Positions 46,298-59,232 are shown, counted from the stretch's first letter. The stretch: 64,000 nucleotides of DNA from Acanthopleura granulata (GCA_016165875.1 JABBOT010000080.1:33556364-33620363); one strand, 5' to 3'. Program-made: numbers and translations. The notes: generated by a model not told the origin, from the letters alone.

Positions 46298-46345
46298 GAT
46301 GGCCGTCGTATAAGTGAAATACTTTTGAGTATGACGTTTAGCTCA
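46298..46345 (+). repeat. SINE 3' end fragment
   Basis: 'tggccgtcgtataagtgaaa' then 'tacttttgagtatgacg', close to the poly(A) signals of GH16 copy B. Confidence 0.7.
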
Positions 46346-49177
46346 ATGAAGCTAATGAATATACCTATAAGTGATCATTACTCCGATATGGCCAACATTG
46401 CTCCAATATAAAGCACCGATGCTCAAATTCAACCGCCATTACTACTATACTACCGCCATTCCATCATTCAATATGGCGGTAAAATTAGGCCATATGAACA
46501 GCCGATTGTATCTTCCAAGGTGTTTATCTTGTCCTTTGTGAGTACTCCACCTTGGATGATAATAATCTAGAATATACAGAAAGTCGAAAACATCTTGCTG
46601 ATGCACACTGGCAGATTAAAAACACTTCTTTCAAATGCTATGAGAGAGTTACAAAGAATTTTTGTCTGTACAACGCATACTCAAAAGGCCTCCTTTTTGA
46701 TGTTGTTCACCTTAACAGAGATCACAAATATCAAACACGTCAAAGACGGATCATTAAAATACGATTGGGCAGTGTGTATTCCTAACGTGGATTATATCAC
46801 CTGCTCGACTGTAAAAGTAACTGAAAGGCCTTACGCGTAAATTAGCACTTTTTATTCAGCTGGCATTGACTTATCAATGACGATAATGATCCATGCAGAT
46901 AATAGGCTGTGTGTTACAAATACTATTTATTTGCTTGATTTTTATTTAACACCATACTCAGGAAATTCGTCATTTATACGATGTCTGCTTCATGGATGTA
47001 GGATGGGTGTCCAGTGTAAACTATCGACCTTTCGCAATCTAATGGCCAAATTTCCAACATGTAACACACATGCACACAGGATTGACCGAAGACAAGTGAT
47101 CATCAAAGAATTTTACACTGCACATGCCGCCATGCGACCTTTGTCTAGCGGGTATTACCACCAAAGCCCCACAAGCATTGAGAGTGGTTGGAATGGGTCT
47201 CTACAAATTTCCTGTCCAGTTAAGGCCGGGCTTGAACCCTTAGTTCCTGCTGTATGTCGGCGTGATTGAAAGGCAAGCGCCTCTTCTGCTACTCTAAAAC
47301 AGAGACACGTGAATATATGTACAGTGCCAAACGGGTCCAATGACACGTACATTTTCCAAGTCTATCAAGGTCAAGGTCGACAAGCCAATCATCGTTCTGT
47401 TCCCCGAAAGAATGAGAATGGCATGTAGGGAAACGCCTTTAAGTCATGGGAGGTATGGTTCTTTGTGAGCTGGCGTTATACTCATTGAACCTCTGTGGTT
47501 TAGTGCGTCTCAGAATCGGTCACTTAAATAAACTACAGGGAACAAGCGGCAGCTGACATCAATTGAAGGTTGGCAAGTTTTAATACACAGCAGTAAATTT
47601 TCCTGAAGTATATATACCGTTGCAGGGGGTGGAAGAGAGCCGAGCATCTCTTGCCAGAGCCTCCCTTTCTCCCGTTCTGTACAAAAGTATAGTAATTGAA
47701 AATGTTTTTTTTTTTATATTAAAACTAAAAAATAAACATCATAAGTAAATATTTTAAGCTACCCTCCCTTCTTGAATGTTTCTTCTATGTTTAAATCTAA
47801 TTTTTTAATTTGTTTAACATTTCATGCTGTAAAAAGGCTTTGAGTTGTAAATCCGGTGACGTGTATTTTACTTTCTGTGTAGGAGGGACACTCCGCGGCC
47901 CTGGAGTTCCCCAGGCTCGGCTGGGTGAAAACCTGACCCTGGCTATATACTGAACACATATATGGAGTTTGTCAGTGTCTGGCGTGTATCGTCATTACAA
48001 ACCAATCCATCCCTCCTTCCTCCCTCAGTTTCTGAGTGTAACTTTCAGAACACCGTTGTTTGGTATATGCTTTTGGTGGTTACTTGGGACCATCCACCTC
48101 CTGGCGTATATTGCTGTGTGTTATAATGTTATAAATATTTAATAAATACATTTGCACTAGAATTTGGTCTTTTCATCTAACAAATGTGTTTAACCTGAAT
48201 TTGAATCATATTTCTATTCTTATTATATTCATAAATATTACCATAATTCAGATTAAATGCATATGCTTGAATATAAACAACTAATTTACATTCAAATACA
48301 TATTTATTAGACATGCATCACATCTTATTTAGAACATTATTATGCAAAGACTCTATATATCAAGAGGTGGCCCCAAGTAACCATCATACGAAAATATTAA
48401 CACTTTTATCCTGAAAGAGAAAATCCAAAATAAATAATAAAGGCTGGCTGCGAATAAATTTTCACTCTGCTTCATCTGGTTTTGGCATCGCTTTTATGTT
48501 TTCTTCTGCTTTAACTTTCAACACACCTTGTACCAGGTTCTAATGAGAATTCCTGTTTTGTAAAACGGTTTCGGTATCCTGTCTGTGTATGACCATTGCG
48601 TGGTCCAACATTGTGTTCTTGGGTTCCGTGGCCGATGTCTTTAACGTATGTAGATCGGCATTTGGATCTGACATTGTGGTCATGTGACAAAAGTCACCAT
48701 GGAAGCGAGCTTAAAAAAACCCAAAGCAAAACAAACGTCACACGCACAAAGTTTTCCTATATGAAATTTGGACTTCCGACATGTTTATGGTTTACTTCAT
48801 GTGTTGTTGTTGACAATATGATATCCCTTTGTAACCATATCTGACCTACCGTTGAACCTGGGTTATATCCCTATTTGGCAGATGACGTGTATATCAGACG
48901 CTGCATGGAGACAGACGACATCAGATACTTTCAGCTATATTTTGGTCTATCATGTGACATTTTCAGACAAGTCACAAACACCAACTCTTATATTATCAAA
49001 TTCCTTCCACTGGTAACTCGATCTTTAGGTTCACCAAGAACATGTCGAAATTCACTGAAGTCAGAGCAGAACATTGGCCACATTAATCCCATGCGAATGT
49101 GTACATAATGTGATAGATATTATAGGTTATATGCAAGTCTGTTACTGAGCACAAATATTGGCGCAATATTTTTACTA

Positions 49178-49181
<4 letters not shown>

Positions 49182-49264
<83 letters not shown>

Positions 49265-49269
49265 TGTGT
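49182..49269 (+). repeat. (TA)n(TG)n compound microsatellite
   Basis: About 22 TA units followed by about 22 TG units with one interruption. Confidence 0.95.
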
Positions 49270-49316
49270 CGTTTATATCTGAGCTACTATTGTCGTTTTG
49301 GGGGAAGGCTTTCTTA

Positions 49317-49425
49317 ATATTATTTATTTCTTTATTTATTTGATTGGTGTTTTACGCCGTACTCAAGAATATTTCACTTATACGACGACGGCGTATGGTG
49401 GGTGGAAACCGGCCAGAGACCGGAG
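49317..49425 (-). repeat. SINE 3' half, inverted
   Basis: (ATTT)n followed by 'gtgttttacgccgtactcaa' and 'gaatatttcacttatacgac', truncated after the 'aaccggccagag' region. Confidence 0.88.
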
Positions 49426-49874
49426 TTCTTAACATTAAGAAAAGTTCACAAATTACAGAAATGTGATACAAAAGCGAATTTTTATTACACCGACTATATG
49501 GAAACGGAATCAGACTTTGTCACGCAAAAGACAGAAGACTGTATTAACTATGATTCTGCTGCAAATCTGAGAATCAATCAAGAAAAGTTTAGTATCATAT
49601 CAACTAAAAGAATCACGAAAATTCGTCGACAAAAACCGCATTTTTGGAGGTTCGAAGTTATTTTGGGCGTCTCATCGTCCTCTATACATATCAAATAAAC
49701 ATAGGCTCAACATTTACATACTTGGATCTCGAGTACTTATTTATACCTATACATTCTGTATCTGTATATAAACAAGCTTGAAAGTAATCAAATATAAAGC
49801 TAAACAATAACATCTGAATAAATGTAAGTTGCGTATTTTGTGTATCTAAGTCTTCGCATCATCCCTTGACGACT

Positions 49875-52092
49875 TCAGTAGACCTCCCTGGATTTGGTCC
49901 TCCGCATTCTCATGGTAACGGTGGCAACAACTACGGCTACCATGGCAACCACCATGCTGACCGCGGCAACAGCAGCGAATACACCCACGAGACTGGAGCC
50001 TATAACACAGAGCACAGCAAACCCGCACCTGTAGTTGAATTTAACATGTCGAGAAAATGGTTATATGTGGACCTTTAAATCTATGCAAAAAAGCACTGGA
50101 AACAAAACGAAGAGTTTGTCCTTCGCTACAAATTCTCTTTTACATTAGACTTCGAACGGTGCGCGACGCTCGAAAATGTTCCAGGCATCTTATTATATAC
50201 ATTTATTACTTCATTTATTTGACTGTTTCTTAACACAATAAAGAAATTTTCACAAATACGATAGCGGCCAGGTTCATGGGTGAAAGAAACGGGACTGCTT
50301 GACTGGAATAAACCAAAGACATTTGGCACGTTATTTAAGAGAGCTTAATGCCACAGGGGTCTTGAGGAGGACAGATCCTGGGGAATCCAGAAAATTCCCT
50401 GACCAAGACTGAAATTGAACTCACGTCTATCTAGTGTGACCTAGAGACGAACGGAAAGAGAAGGCCTAGCTTAGGCCATTCATACAACGCTCGCATGTCA
50501 TTTTAGCTCCCCCTTTCCATACCCAAATGCCATACACTTCGGAACTCTTTATTTCATTTTTGGTCAAAAATTGTCATGAAAGGTGAGTTTATCATAAAAT
50601 CCAGCCACTTTTCCCAAATATTATGACGGGAAACAAGGGGTCAAGTGTCATTGCCCTTAACCACAGGGCTATGATTTCCTCTCCCATGTACTTCCTCTCC
50701 AACTCACCAAAATTATCAAAAAGTTGTATGTGTTATATTGTTATAGACCCATAGTCGCACGTGGGTTCGGTGATATACCAGTATTAATAATTAATAAGTA
50801 AATATATAAGACTACAGCATGCAGAGTTAGTTTTACCTGGGCATCGGCGACTGTGCGCAAGATGCCAAATGGTCACACGTAACCGGAAACTGTTTATGCG
50901 ATTCATGTAAATAGTAGCGCCAACAGAGATACTTTTCATGCTTCACATATGTGGTTGCTGCGATCTATATGACCACCCTTGTTGTTATCGTCTCTGTTTT
51001 TTTCTCACCTGGGCCAGATTTTTTGGTGTTCAGAATGAAAGGTCCACCAGAGACGAAGTGTCCACGCCGCTCGCCTGTCACCAGAGATCGCTTGGTACGA
51101 GTCGCAGCCGCTGAGCCCGAGCAGTTGAACTGGCACCTGTTGTATTTGTCTCGTACATTGCACACCACCATTTCACAATGCACGTAAATTACCGGTACAC
51201 TGCTTTGATGTGGGAAACTGAAGGCGTTGAACCGGAAGCGGAATTTACTGGCTATGGATGGATAGATGATGACGCTAGGATCCTTCTTACAGCTGAAAGA
51301 AAGACGTCGAACGAGTTTTAATTGACATGTATGGATATGTAAAGCAATTCTTCAACAGTTTCGAATCTTTGCAATTAGGGTATTTATTCAAGCATATTCT
51401 CGGGGTATTATTCTGTGGAAACTGAAAAAAGGCTCGAAGTTGCATGGCCAACTCAACAAATGTAGTTCTGACTCCAAAATCAAGTTGAAAAAGTGCATAA
51501 ATCCCCCGGGAACTTGCTCTTTCATATGCAAAAAGGTTGAGGAATTTGGGTATACCATGTATAGCTCAAAGTGGATACTGTGCTGTGACTGTATTATGAG
51601 TGAGATGCATGATTTATGAAGAGAGCGAAAGTACGCTGATAGTTTCCAGTATTCGCTAATATATCGCTATATTTACATACCAGAGCAATTGGTTATTAAC
51701 TTTGCAACTATGCAATAAGAGCGTCAGCTGCCATTGAAAACATTATTGTAAAGCCTGCACAAAAGTCATTTAGTTCACTAACTGTCTAATATATTTCCGA
51801 CAATTACCACATTAATATGATGACGGGTACGTCCGTATATTGGCCGCATTGGAGAGTTGTGTAAGAATGTCGTGTGAAGAGTATATATATGGTAAATCAT
51901 ACACAAATGTCGGACAAGGAGTTTTATGCGAATGTGAGGTATCGAGAGGTATATACAGGGTGTCCCAAAAAATGTACTCACTTCTTTGACTGCCCATTAC
52001 TCATGTCTTTTGTTTTGATGTAGATGTTTATTGACATACATGCAAGTGTAATGAGCTAAATTAAAGATGATGATGATGATTATTAGGTCCCC

Positions 52093-52143
<51 letters not shown>

Positions 52144-53151
52144 TTAGTTGGACCTGAAACAAAAACAAAAAATATATGAGTAATGGGCAGTCAAAGGATG
52201 AGTACATTTTTTGGGACACACTGTATATTTGAATTTCGGAAAAGAATTATGTAGACATGTCGGGTGAAATGTGCGTGCGAATTTTAACTAAGTTTTTACA
52301 CGAATGTGTTGTCGTAAAATTGTTTATGAATGCGCATAAGTCGGAAAGAGAGTGCTACACGAATATCGGGCGAAGAGAGGTACACACATGTTGTATGTGA
52401 ACTACGGAAAACCAGTTGCGGATGAAGAGTGGCATACTAACTTCGGGTGAACAGTGGCGTCCGAATTTCGGGTGAATGTTGGAACGCAAATGTTGGGTAA
52501 AGAGCACAGTGTATTGTCAGAAACGCTCCTTACGTTTACGTTTGGCGCTTGATGATTTCGACACGTGTTACACCTATCCTTACCCGTCCGTGATGATTTC
52601 CCGGGTCACCGTGTCGTTGGTGGGTGACGGAGACGTCGAGGCCAGACACTTTGTCGGGAAGACGGCGAGGTCGCGAGACATGCCACTAGTAACTCTAACT
52701 TCCATGAACACGGGTTCTTCGGTGTTGACGAAGACTGGATCGCTGACTGGAGCCGCATTCTCGAATTTAGACGAGTTGAACTGTTGCATGATCATTTTCA
52801 GAGATCCCACACCTTTCTCGTAAAAGCGGACGGTCCGATTGACTGCTATGTAGGACAAGGCGACCTCTGTATGGCGCGGGTACTCACAAATGATTGGCAC
52901 GGAGTCGGTGGCGCCTATCGGCTTGATGAAGTTCTTGTAGATGATGGCGTTCTCGGTGAAATCTGCCACGGTTCCACAGTCTGAAAATCCGAACTCTGCC
53001 ACAATCTTTCCATCGCTGGGAGAAAAAGTGCATGTGGGATCCTGTAATCTGAAGTCGGCGATGTAGTGGTCAATCCTAAACTGGTTCACAGGAATCTCGA
53101 CTCGGATCCCCTCCTGTCCACACTGGACGTCTGACCGAATTTTGGGAGCTC
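49875..53151 (-). CDS. ZP-domain transmembrane protein: core and C-terminal exons
   Basis: Extracellular matrix or membrane ZP-domain protein. Clear exons: 53151-52584, 51292-51009 and 50028-49875 (TGA at 49877-49875). The first two encode a complete ZP module. ZP-N starts at CGQEGIRVEIPVNQFRIDHY with Cys in PTCTFSP, DCGT and ICEYP. ZP-C has Cys in TKCLAS, DGCKKDPSVIIYP, HCEMVVC and RCQFNC. A furin-like site RTKR follows, then FVSGGPFIL. The last exon encodes a hydrophobic segment of about 30 residues (starting GFAVLCVIGSSLVGVF) and a short basic tail ending RTKSREVY. Exon 51292-51009 ends in phase 1, but the membrane frame of the last exon needs phase 2 (direct joining gives an early stop), so a small exon between 50029 and 51008 is probably unlocated. 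The function cannot be narrowed further. Confidence 0.85.
50203..50300 (-). repeat. degenerate SINE fragment, inverted
   Basis: 'tttatttgactgtttcttaa' then 'gaaattttcacaaatacgat' and 'agcggccagg' resemble an old inverted SINE 3' end. It lies between the last two recognised ZP exons. Confidence 0.5.
51956..52223. mobile_element. 268-bp MITE with long terminal inverted repeats and TA target duplication
   Basis: The left end is cagggtgtcccaaaaaatgt (51956) and continues 'actca', then 'ctttgactgcccattactca'. The right end is its reverse complement, finishing 'tttttgggacacactg' at 52223. Both ends are flanked by TA. The TIRs are about 60 bp; the interior carries (GAT)n and (ATT)n microsatellites and no ORF. 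TA duplication and the short terminal motif suggest a non-autonomous Tc1/mariner-superfamily element. It lies in the ZP gene intron between 51293 and 52583. Confidence 0.85.
52092..52138 (+). repeat. (ATT)n microsatellite inside the MITE
   Basis: About fifteen ATT units, preceded by a short (GAT)n run at 52066-52081. Confidence 0.95.
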
Positions 53152-54119
53152 CTTCAAGGAGACAGAATGAAAAACAAACATGCTTTGCGTTAGAAACAAT
53201 AAAGAAGGCGAATTCCTGCAGAGTTTCAACTGAACTGAAATAAGAATTGTATTAGTAAACAAATATACAGTTTTAAGATTACATTTTGCTAAACACCCTA
53301 TGTTAGACAGTTATATAGATCTAGCTCATTTAGATTTGAATACAGAGAACTGATTCGAAAATGTACACATGTATAGGAATATATATAGGTCTATAGGAAA
53401 CATGAAAATCTAGAAAATAAGGAATAATTCCCTGCTGGGATGAATACAGTGGTGAAAACATGCAGTGATATATAGGAGAAGGGGAAGTGTGGAACGCGCG
53501 CCCTGCCATTTGCGATCGCGGAAACACCGGAAAACGCGAATTCGCGAGAAAAACGCTGCAGCAGACGGGTGACATCCTTCCATTGCTATTCCAAGACCTG
53601 ATACCTTTCCTTGTTTGCATTTACTGCCCAGTGTTCAGTCACATCTGAAATGACATGACAGTGAACAGCGAATGAAATAATTTTCACGTGTTGACTTAAA
53701 CTAGAAAATCATGCTAGATATTACACTAGTATACTAACATTTGTATGCTCATGTGTGGATACCTTTATACCAACTTTCAACTCCGGTATTTTTATCTACG
53801 CAACATTTTATCAGTCCAATCAGAATGCATTTGAAAGGTTTCAAATGACCGATGTGATTAAGGTGTTGTTCTTACAACAACAGAAGTCCTGTAACTTGGA
53901 TTTTTCACTTCATTTATCTGCACATTTATAGATTCTATAACGCTGTTTGGGTGATGATATACATATTGGTAATATCTCTTATGACAGTGATAGAAAACAC
54001 GGTCCTGTGCAGGCCCCTGATAAGTGAGCAAACCGATGGCTTTTGCCATAAATCCGCAATGGCCAAGGTTAACACATAGCCATCGCTCATTGGCTGTGGC
54101 CTCAAGTCAGGAGATATGT

Positions 54120-54225
54120 TAGTGACTTGTCGATGTGTGGTGGTTTCCTCTGACCATAGGCCTAAAAGAAGAGATGTTAGTGAGATACTCTTGGGTACGG
54201 TATAAACGTCGATGGAACAAATCAA
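54120..54225 (+). repeat. degenerate SINE 3' part
   Basis: 'tgtggtggtttcctctgacc' then 'agtgagatactcttgggtac' and 'ggtataaacgtc' fit an old copy of the window's SINE. Confidence 0.5.
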
Positions 54226-55126
54226 TGCAAAAATCTATGATTATGTGTTTCAAAAGCCAGTCCATACCTGAAAACACAGGACCCCTGGTAAAATACGTCT
54301 CATCCGTTCGTTCGTAGACCCCGTCCTATTCGTTAATCTCTGAGGAATCGGTGAGAGTCCAATGCATCAGGCATTTTCAGGATGGATCAGCTATCCCAGT
54401 CCCACGTCTACGGAAACAGAAGATTTTGCAAACTAAATTTACCTGCCTGATTTATTGGTTCATTGGGTTTTTTGCTACAATTTAAGAACGTCAAGGTATA
54501 GGTTTACAGTTCTAGAGTATGGCGTTCAACATCAATCAAATGAATAGTGCTTTACGCGTCGTGGTACCCATCCATTTTGAAACTGTGTTAGATGAATATT
54601 TTTTTACAAAGAATGGGGCAGTTCCATGAAGATCACTTAGCTGTATAAAGTAAGCCCTTAACTGTCATGTCTAACTTAAAAATTAGCAATACATAAACGC
54701 TTCTTAAAACTGTTCCCAGATTCGCAATTACCATTTTATGCGATTAGACTATGAAGCCCTTCCCTGAGGCCCATTTTACAAACAGGGTGTAAGTTCTGTC
54801 AAATGTTATTGTCATGAGCACATATACAGTAGAGGTATGTCGCCATGGTAGTTTACATTTGACTAATCGTTACACCTCCTTTGTAAAATTGGCCCACGAG
54901 CACCAGTTCAACCCCGCCATTAACGTGGGGTGCAAAAACATGGAATTCACCATTAATTTACCATGCGTCATGATGATAAACCATGAAGATCGCATATCAC
55001 ATGCAGATCGATGTGTGGGATTACAATACTGGAGCATAATTCTGAGTAAATCCAGTCTGAAAAGACGGCAAAGAGGGCATCGCACCAACCCATGAAAACT
55101 GTATGTAAAATGAAGTCCCTTACTGA

Positions 55127-55305
55127 ATGCATTTATTTATTTATTGATTTATTTGATATGTGTTCTACGCCGTACTCAACAATGTTTCTCCTATACCACG
55201 GCGACCAGCATTATGGTGGGCGGAAATAAGACAGAGCCTGGGGCAAGCCTTTGACCATCCGCAGGTAGCTGGCGGACCTTCCTACGTACGGCTCACTGCA
55301 CTTGA
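55127..55305 (-). repeat. SINE, 5'-truncated, inverted
   Basis: (ATTT)n, then 'gttctacgccgtactcaaca', 'ggcgaccagcattatggtgg' and 'gaccatccgcaggtagctgg' up to the 'cctacgtacgg' region. Confidence 0.87.
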
Positions 55306-56736
55306 ATGTGTATATTTGAGATTTGTTGACGATTTTGGATAGTTGAAAATGAAAAAGATCTTCCTCACGTTTGCCTTTGGCTACACTGATTACATGGTTT
55401 AGAGAATGAAAGCTCGGGACGTCGTCGCAGCCTAACACTAAAAATATAAAACCCAAGATAAAACCCACACAGTAGAGATTTTAAATACCTGAAGGCAAGT
55501 AATTAACTTCAGGAAAGGTTTCACAAAGTGATATAGTGGTGTTTTAGTGATGATGATGATGTTTTATGTTGCCTTTTCGCCCGAAATAAGAGAGCTGCAG
55601 ATTGAGTTTTCTCGAGACAGACGAACTCCTACATGGACATGGATCTGGGATCTATTTCATTCGTCCCCGCTTAGCCTCCAGAAATACAGGTTCCATTCAA
55701 TAACCTGGAACTCAATCTTTTCGTCTGTACTGTCCTCAACATGGGAAAGCAGTATACGCCACAAAAACATGCTTCTTTCAATCCCACAGTAATTCTGACT
55801 TCTTATCACCAAGTTATTCGTAAATAATACAGAAAATATCGTCACAATTGTCGACAGTAAGCGGGTATGTTTATACCAATCAAGGCACGTGATAATCGCC
55901 TGGTAAATACTGAATGAGACGGATTGTCCAGCACATTTAGACTAAACGGAAAACCCGGAACAAAGTAAACTGCTGAGTGGCTGTATTATAAAGGCAATTG
56001 TGAGTGAATAGATATGATCTAACAAACCTGGCCAATCTGGCCCGTATTTACTTAGTAAAATGAAATACCGCGCCTACTAATCAAATATATATACTGAACA
56101 GAGTCGATTTCCACGGGCTAGACATGACCCCAGCTTTGGTTGAACTCCTGTCGTCATCGTTTTCTTTTTCTCTGTATATCCTTTCCTCGCGAAACAAGCA
56201 CAGCACAGAAAGCGTGGTGGTACTGGATGCAATGGTATACATGTATGCTGACCACAGTTGGCAGCCCGTTATGCTGCTGTAATGCTCATACATATTTCAC
56301 ATAACTGTATAAAAATAATGTAATTGTTTATATACGTGTATTACGACAATTATGGTGATAAAATGTAAATAATGAATTTATTTCGCATTCTTTTGCGATA
56401 TGTTTCAGTTAGTAGAAACAAAGCTTAAATTTCATGTTTGACTAATGCGACTTTAAATAAAATTTATCCTATTGTCCAACCTATCCTTATGCTGTACCAG
56501 TTTCGAATGTGCCAATCCACACTGCGATACTGCACATGTAAATCCAATCGCGAAAATACTTTCAGGGATACAAGATTGGAATACAGCCAGATATACCTGC
56601 CCCTTATGTAGCCTGTGTTGTGTACGATCTTTTTCCTCTTACAAAATACAAAACAGCATGTATCGAAAACAAATTATGCCATTACATATCATTTTTAAAG
56701 GGTACTTCATGAAGGCGGCTGAAATAAAATACTAAC

Positions 56737-56806
56737 CAGGAATTGCACACACGGCTGGATGCTCCAACCCGCTGGTGTTTAAATCCATGTATCGTCTCGT
56801 ATGCAT
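56737..56806 (-). CDS. candidate second coding exon of the ZP gene
   Basis: An open segment encoding a peptide with MDLNTSGLEHPAVCAIPG that ends at a donor (GTTAGT) in phase 1, exactly what the ZP exon at 53151 requires (join: ...AIPG then APKIRSDVQCGQ). Upstream it is bounded by TAG at 56807-56809, which would serve as the acceptor (ctag). It carries no domain signature; the assignment rests on phase and position only. Confidence 0.3.
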
Positions 56807-57050
56807 CTAGACTGCGTTTGAACCCAATGGGCCTGGATAACTATTGAGCACCACAGAGCTACAGCTGTTATAGTTTCGTCTTGCAGGATGCAGATACGCC
56901 TCCTTTTCATTGCACATCCCGGCTCTTCTCCATCAGTCATTTAATCGGAAACGGCAATTTGACCGAGTCTTGTGAGCCGCTGCTGCTCTCAGTCAGTGGA
57001 TGTTACGTAGGCAGCCAGTCGGGGTTCAGCCTTCAAAGATCAGCTTTCAC

Positions 57051-57098
57051 TGTAACCTGAATAACCAGAAACATAGCCAGTGTTATCGTGAAGCCCAT
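57051..57098 (-). CDS. candidate signal-peptide first exon of the ZP gene
   Basis: The ATG at 57098 opens MGFTITLAMFLVIQ followed by VT, a typical hydrophobic signal-peptide core after a neutral start. It ends at a possible phase-0 donor (GTGAAA after 57051, or GTTACA after 57057). It lies upstream of, and on the same strand as, the ZP exons, which otherwise lack a signal peptide. The true donor cannot be chosen from sequence alone. Confidence 0.35.
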
Positions 57099-59232
57099 TT
57101 TGAGCGTGACCTTCACCTATTTGCTGGTATTTCCGGTTAGGCTGTTAGCATTAAGTTACATATAAGACACCGTTGAGCACTTATAGTCCGGTTTACAGAT
57201 AGATATATACATATACATTTGTACTTATGTACATGTACTGTCTGCTGAGCATGGGTATATAACATTTGCAGAAGGAAAACTGGGTTCGCTATTTGCATAT
57301 ATATGTGTACCGCATTATTCCACATTCCCTTCTTGAAATATCTAGAAATGTGGAAGTAATTGTTCCTTCGTAATCAGATGAAAAGGATTACATGGAAACA
57401 GCCGAGAAAGTGTGCAAACTGCATGCACAGGAACATTCCTCACCGACCAATCGCTCACTGCGATGTATTGATCCTAAAACAGGAACAATGTGTAACTACC
57501 TGGTCACACAATGTCTCGTTTTTAAAATGCATATAAACTCAACTTAGAGAGGACACTGCCGCTGATTGCTTGCCATTCTCAAGTTATTTACATCACTACG
57601 TCCGCTTTTCTATAAAATACCTGCTTTTCCATAAACATATGTCCAGGGAAAGGACGAACTTGAAATAATATAGCGAAAAAACAAACAAACAAACAAACAA
57701 CAATGAAATGCCCACCACGCGAACAAACGCGGGTAAAAGGTGTGAATTTACGGTCGTTGCTTGATCTTGTATGGTTGGGTCTGTCGGTTCTATACGTCAG
57801 GGGCACTGGCAGGTCTATATACATAACTCATTCGTTGTCTGACTGACGTCTATGAACTGATAAAGCTTCAATTATCTTTCAACAATTTTACACTCTCAAA
57901 AGAAAGTTGAAAAACTTTTTTGTATACTTCTGTACTTGTTAGGAAATGCAATGAACTAAATAAAGAGAACTAGAAAGATGACGTTTCATAAAGACTTTGC
58001 AATCTTTTCAGATTGCAGTGAAAAGACGTAACAGCTAGCTATTTGTCATGCTGTATTCAGGAGCAGAGGATGAATGATAATGACTTAACGGTACATCGAT
58101 TGTATCTCAGCCATATCGTGGCGATATGGGAGGGCATGAGAATAACTTAATCCTAGATCAAAGTAAAAGTGAATTAAAGTATACTTGTCTATGTCTGCAT
58201 GATATTAAATGCAGCAAGTTAGACCATGTAGAATACAAGAATAATTATTACGTAATTACCAGATGTATTTTAAAGGGAAAGACCACACAAAATGAAGTTA
58301 TGGTGAGTGAAAAGGTCATATCTGAAAACACCTTCCCTCAATTTTTTAAGAATTTTTTTCATGAAATTAAACACAGTCAAATATTTTGATTGTATGGTGG
58401 GTTTCATTGACCATATTCAAAATGTGGTTCTCCAGTGATGTCACACGCCTTTATTGTTTATGTTCAGCTCTGAATAAAGTTCTTCTGAAGAGTACTCCTG
58501 TAATGTTTTCCTGTGTATGAAAACGCTAATATGACATTACATTTTTGCTTTAAGGCCATGAAAAGTCGGCGTGACGTCACTGGTGAACCACATCATCAAT
58601 ATGATCCCAAGTAAAAAAACCCATCATACAATCAAAATATTTGACTGCATTTAATTTGATGAAAAAAAAATCTATATAAAAATTTCAGTGAAGATACTTT
58701 AGATACAGTTCTAATGCTCTTTTCACTTACTAAAACTTCATTTTTGATTAGTCTTTTCCTTTAAAAAATATTTTTTGCGTGGCACCAACTGAGAGCCGTA
58801 GGGACCACAGTCATACCGTTCTGAAAAACGATAGAACATTTGAAGAGAAGTCATGATTGTGCCTCGCCAGGCCTATAATTATACTACAAGTGGAAATCGT
58901 ACTACACTCTACATCTCATGTACATTACATATGACAAAATGACATTATTGAACCGGTCTCTTTTTATACATGAGACAAGCTTAAGTTCCTGTAGAGTGTT
59001 TGCAATGGTCATGTTCTGGATAGTGGGCATGCGCGCGGGCGTTTGTGTAATGCTTCCCCCCTATATATAGCACAGCCCTCTCCATTTATTTATTAATTTC
59101 TTTACTTAAAGACTTTACAACCTATATGTTGTCACGAATGGACGATAATGACGCCAGTCGCAAGTTACTACTATTTTTACGGCGTTACGGCAGGCGTTAC
59201 ATGTGCCTGACAGAACTTCAATGCCAACAGTT

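Larger units (their letters stand above)
46121..49874. other. intergenic region between GH16 copy B and the ZP gene (convergent 3' ends)
   Basis: 3.75 kb with no gene I can support. It contains the 3' UTR of copy B, a SINE 3' fragment at 46298-46345, a small inverted repeat around 46,440-46,480 (ccgccatt against aatatggcggt), a TA/TG microsatellite and an inverted SINE. The longest open frames (46877-47269 and 49402-49698) show no recognisable domain, and the latter starts inside a SINE. Confidence 0.6.
51780..52505 (-). repeat. degenerate array of about 30-bp units around a MITE
   Basis: Recurrent words such as 'tcgggtgaa', 'cgaatttcggg', 'cgaatatcgggcgaagagag' and 'atgcgaatgtgaggta' are spaced at roughly 25-35 bp on both sides of the MITE at 51956-52223. 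The array is too diverged to count units. It lies in a ZP gene intron. Confidence 0.45.
53152..56736 (-). other. large intron of ZP gene (if the upstream exon is correct)
   Basis: No exon is recognised here with confidence. It contains SINE fragments near 54,120-54,225 (plus) and 55,127-55,305 (minus). The frame at 53330-53620 (minus) and the one at 55547-55792 (plus) show no recognisable domain. Confidence 0.5.

Noticed and set aside
46877..47269. 130-codon plus-strand open frame
   Set aside because: No domain, no splice context, no homology recognised; base composition is like the surrounding intergenic DNA.
49866..50078. Plus-strand His/Gly-rich open frame (GNGGNNYGYHGNHH)
   Set aside because: Looks like a glycine-histidine-rich peptide but is the antisense of the ZP protein transmembrane exon, where repeated Val/Ala codons read back as Asn/His/Tyr.
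50425..50460. Possible 16-bp microexon between ZP exons (minus strand)
   Set aside because: Its length has the right remainder, but in the required frame it contains a TAG stop.
50836..50900. Possible missing ZP exon ending at a good donor (minus strand, near 50837)
   Set aside because: Every acceptor tried gives either a stop codon or the wrong phase for the transmembrane exon.
53330..53620. 96-codon minus-strand open frame upstream of the ZP core
   Set aside because: No signal peptide or domain, and its splice phase does not lead into the ZP exon; kept as noise.
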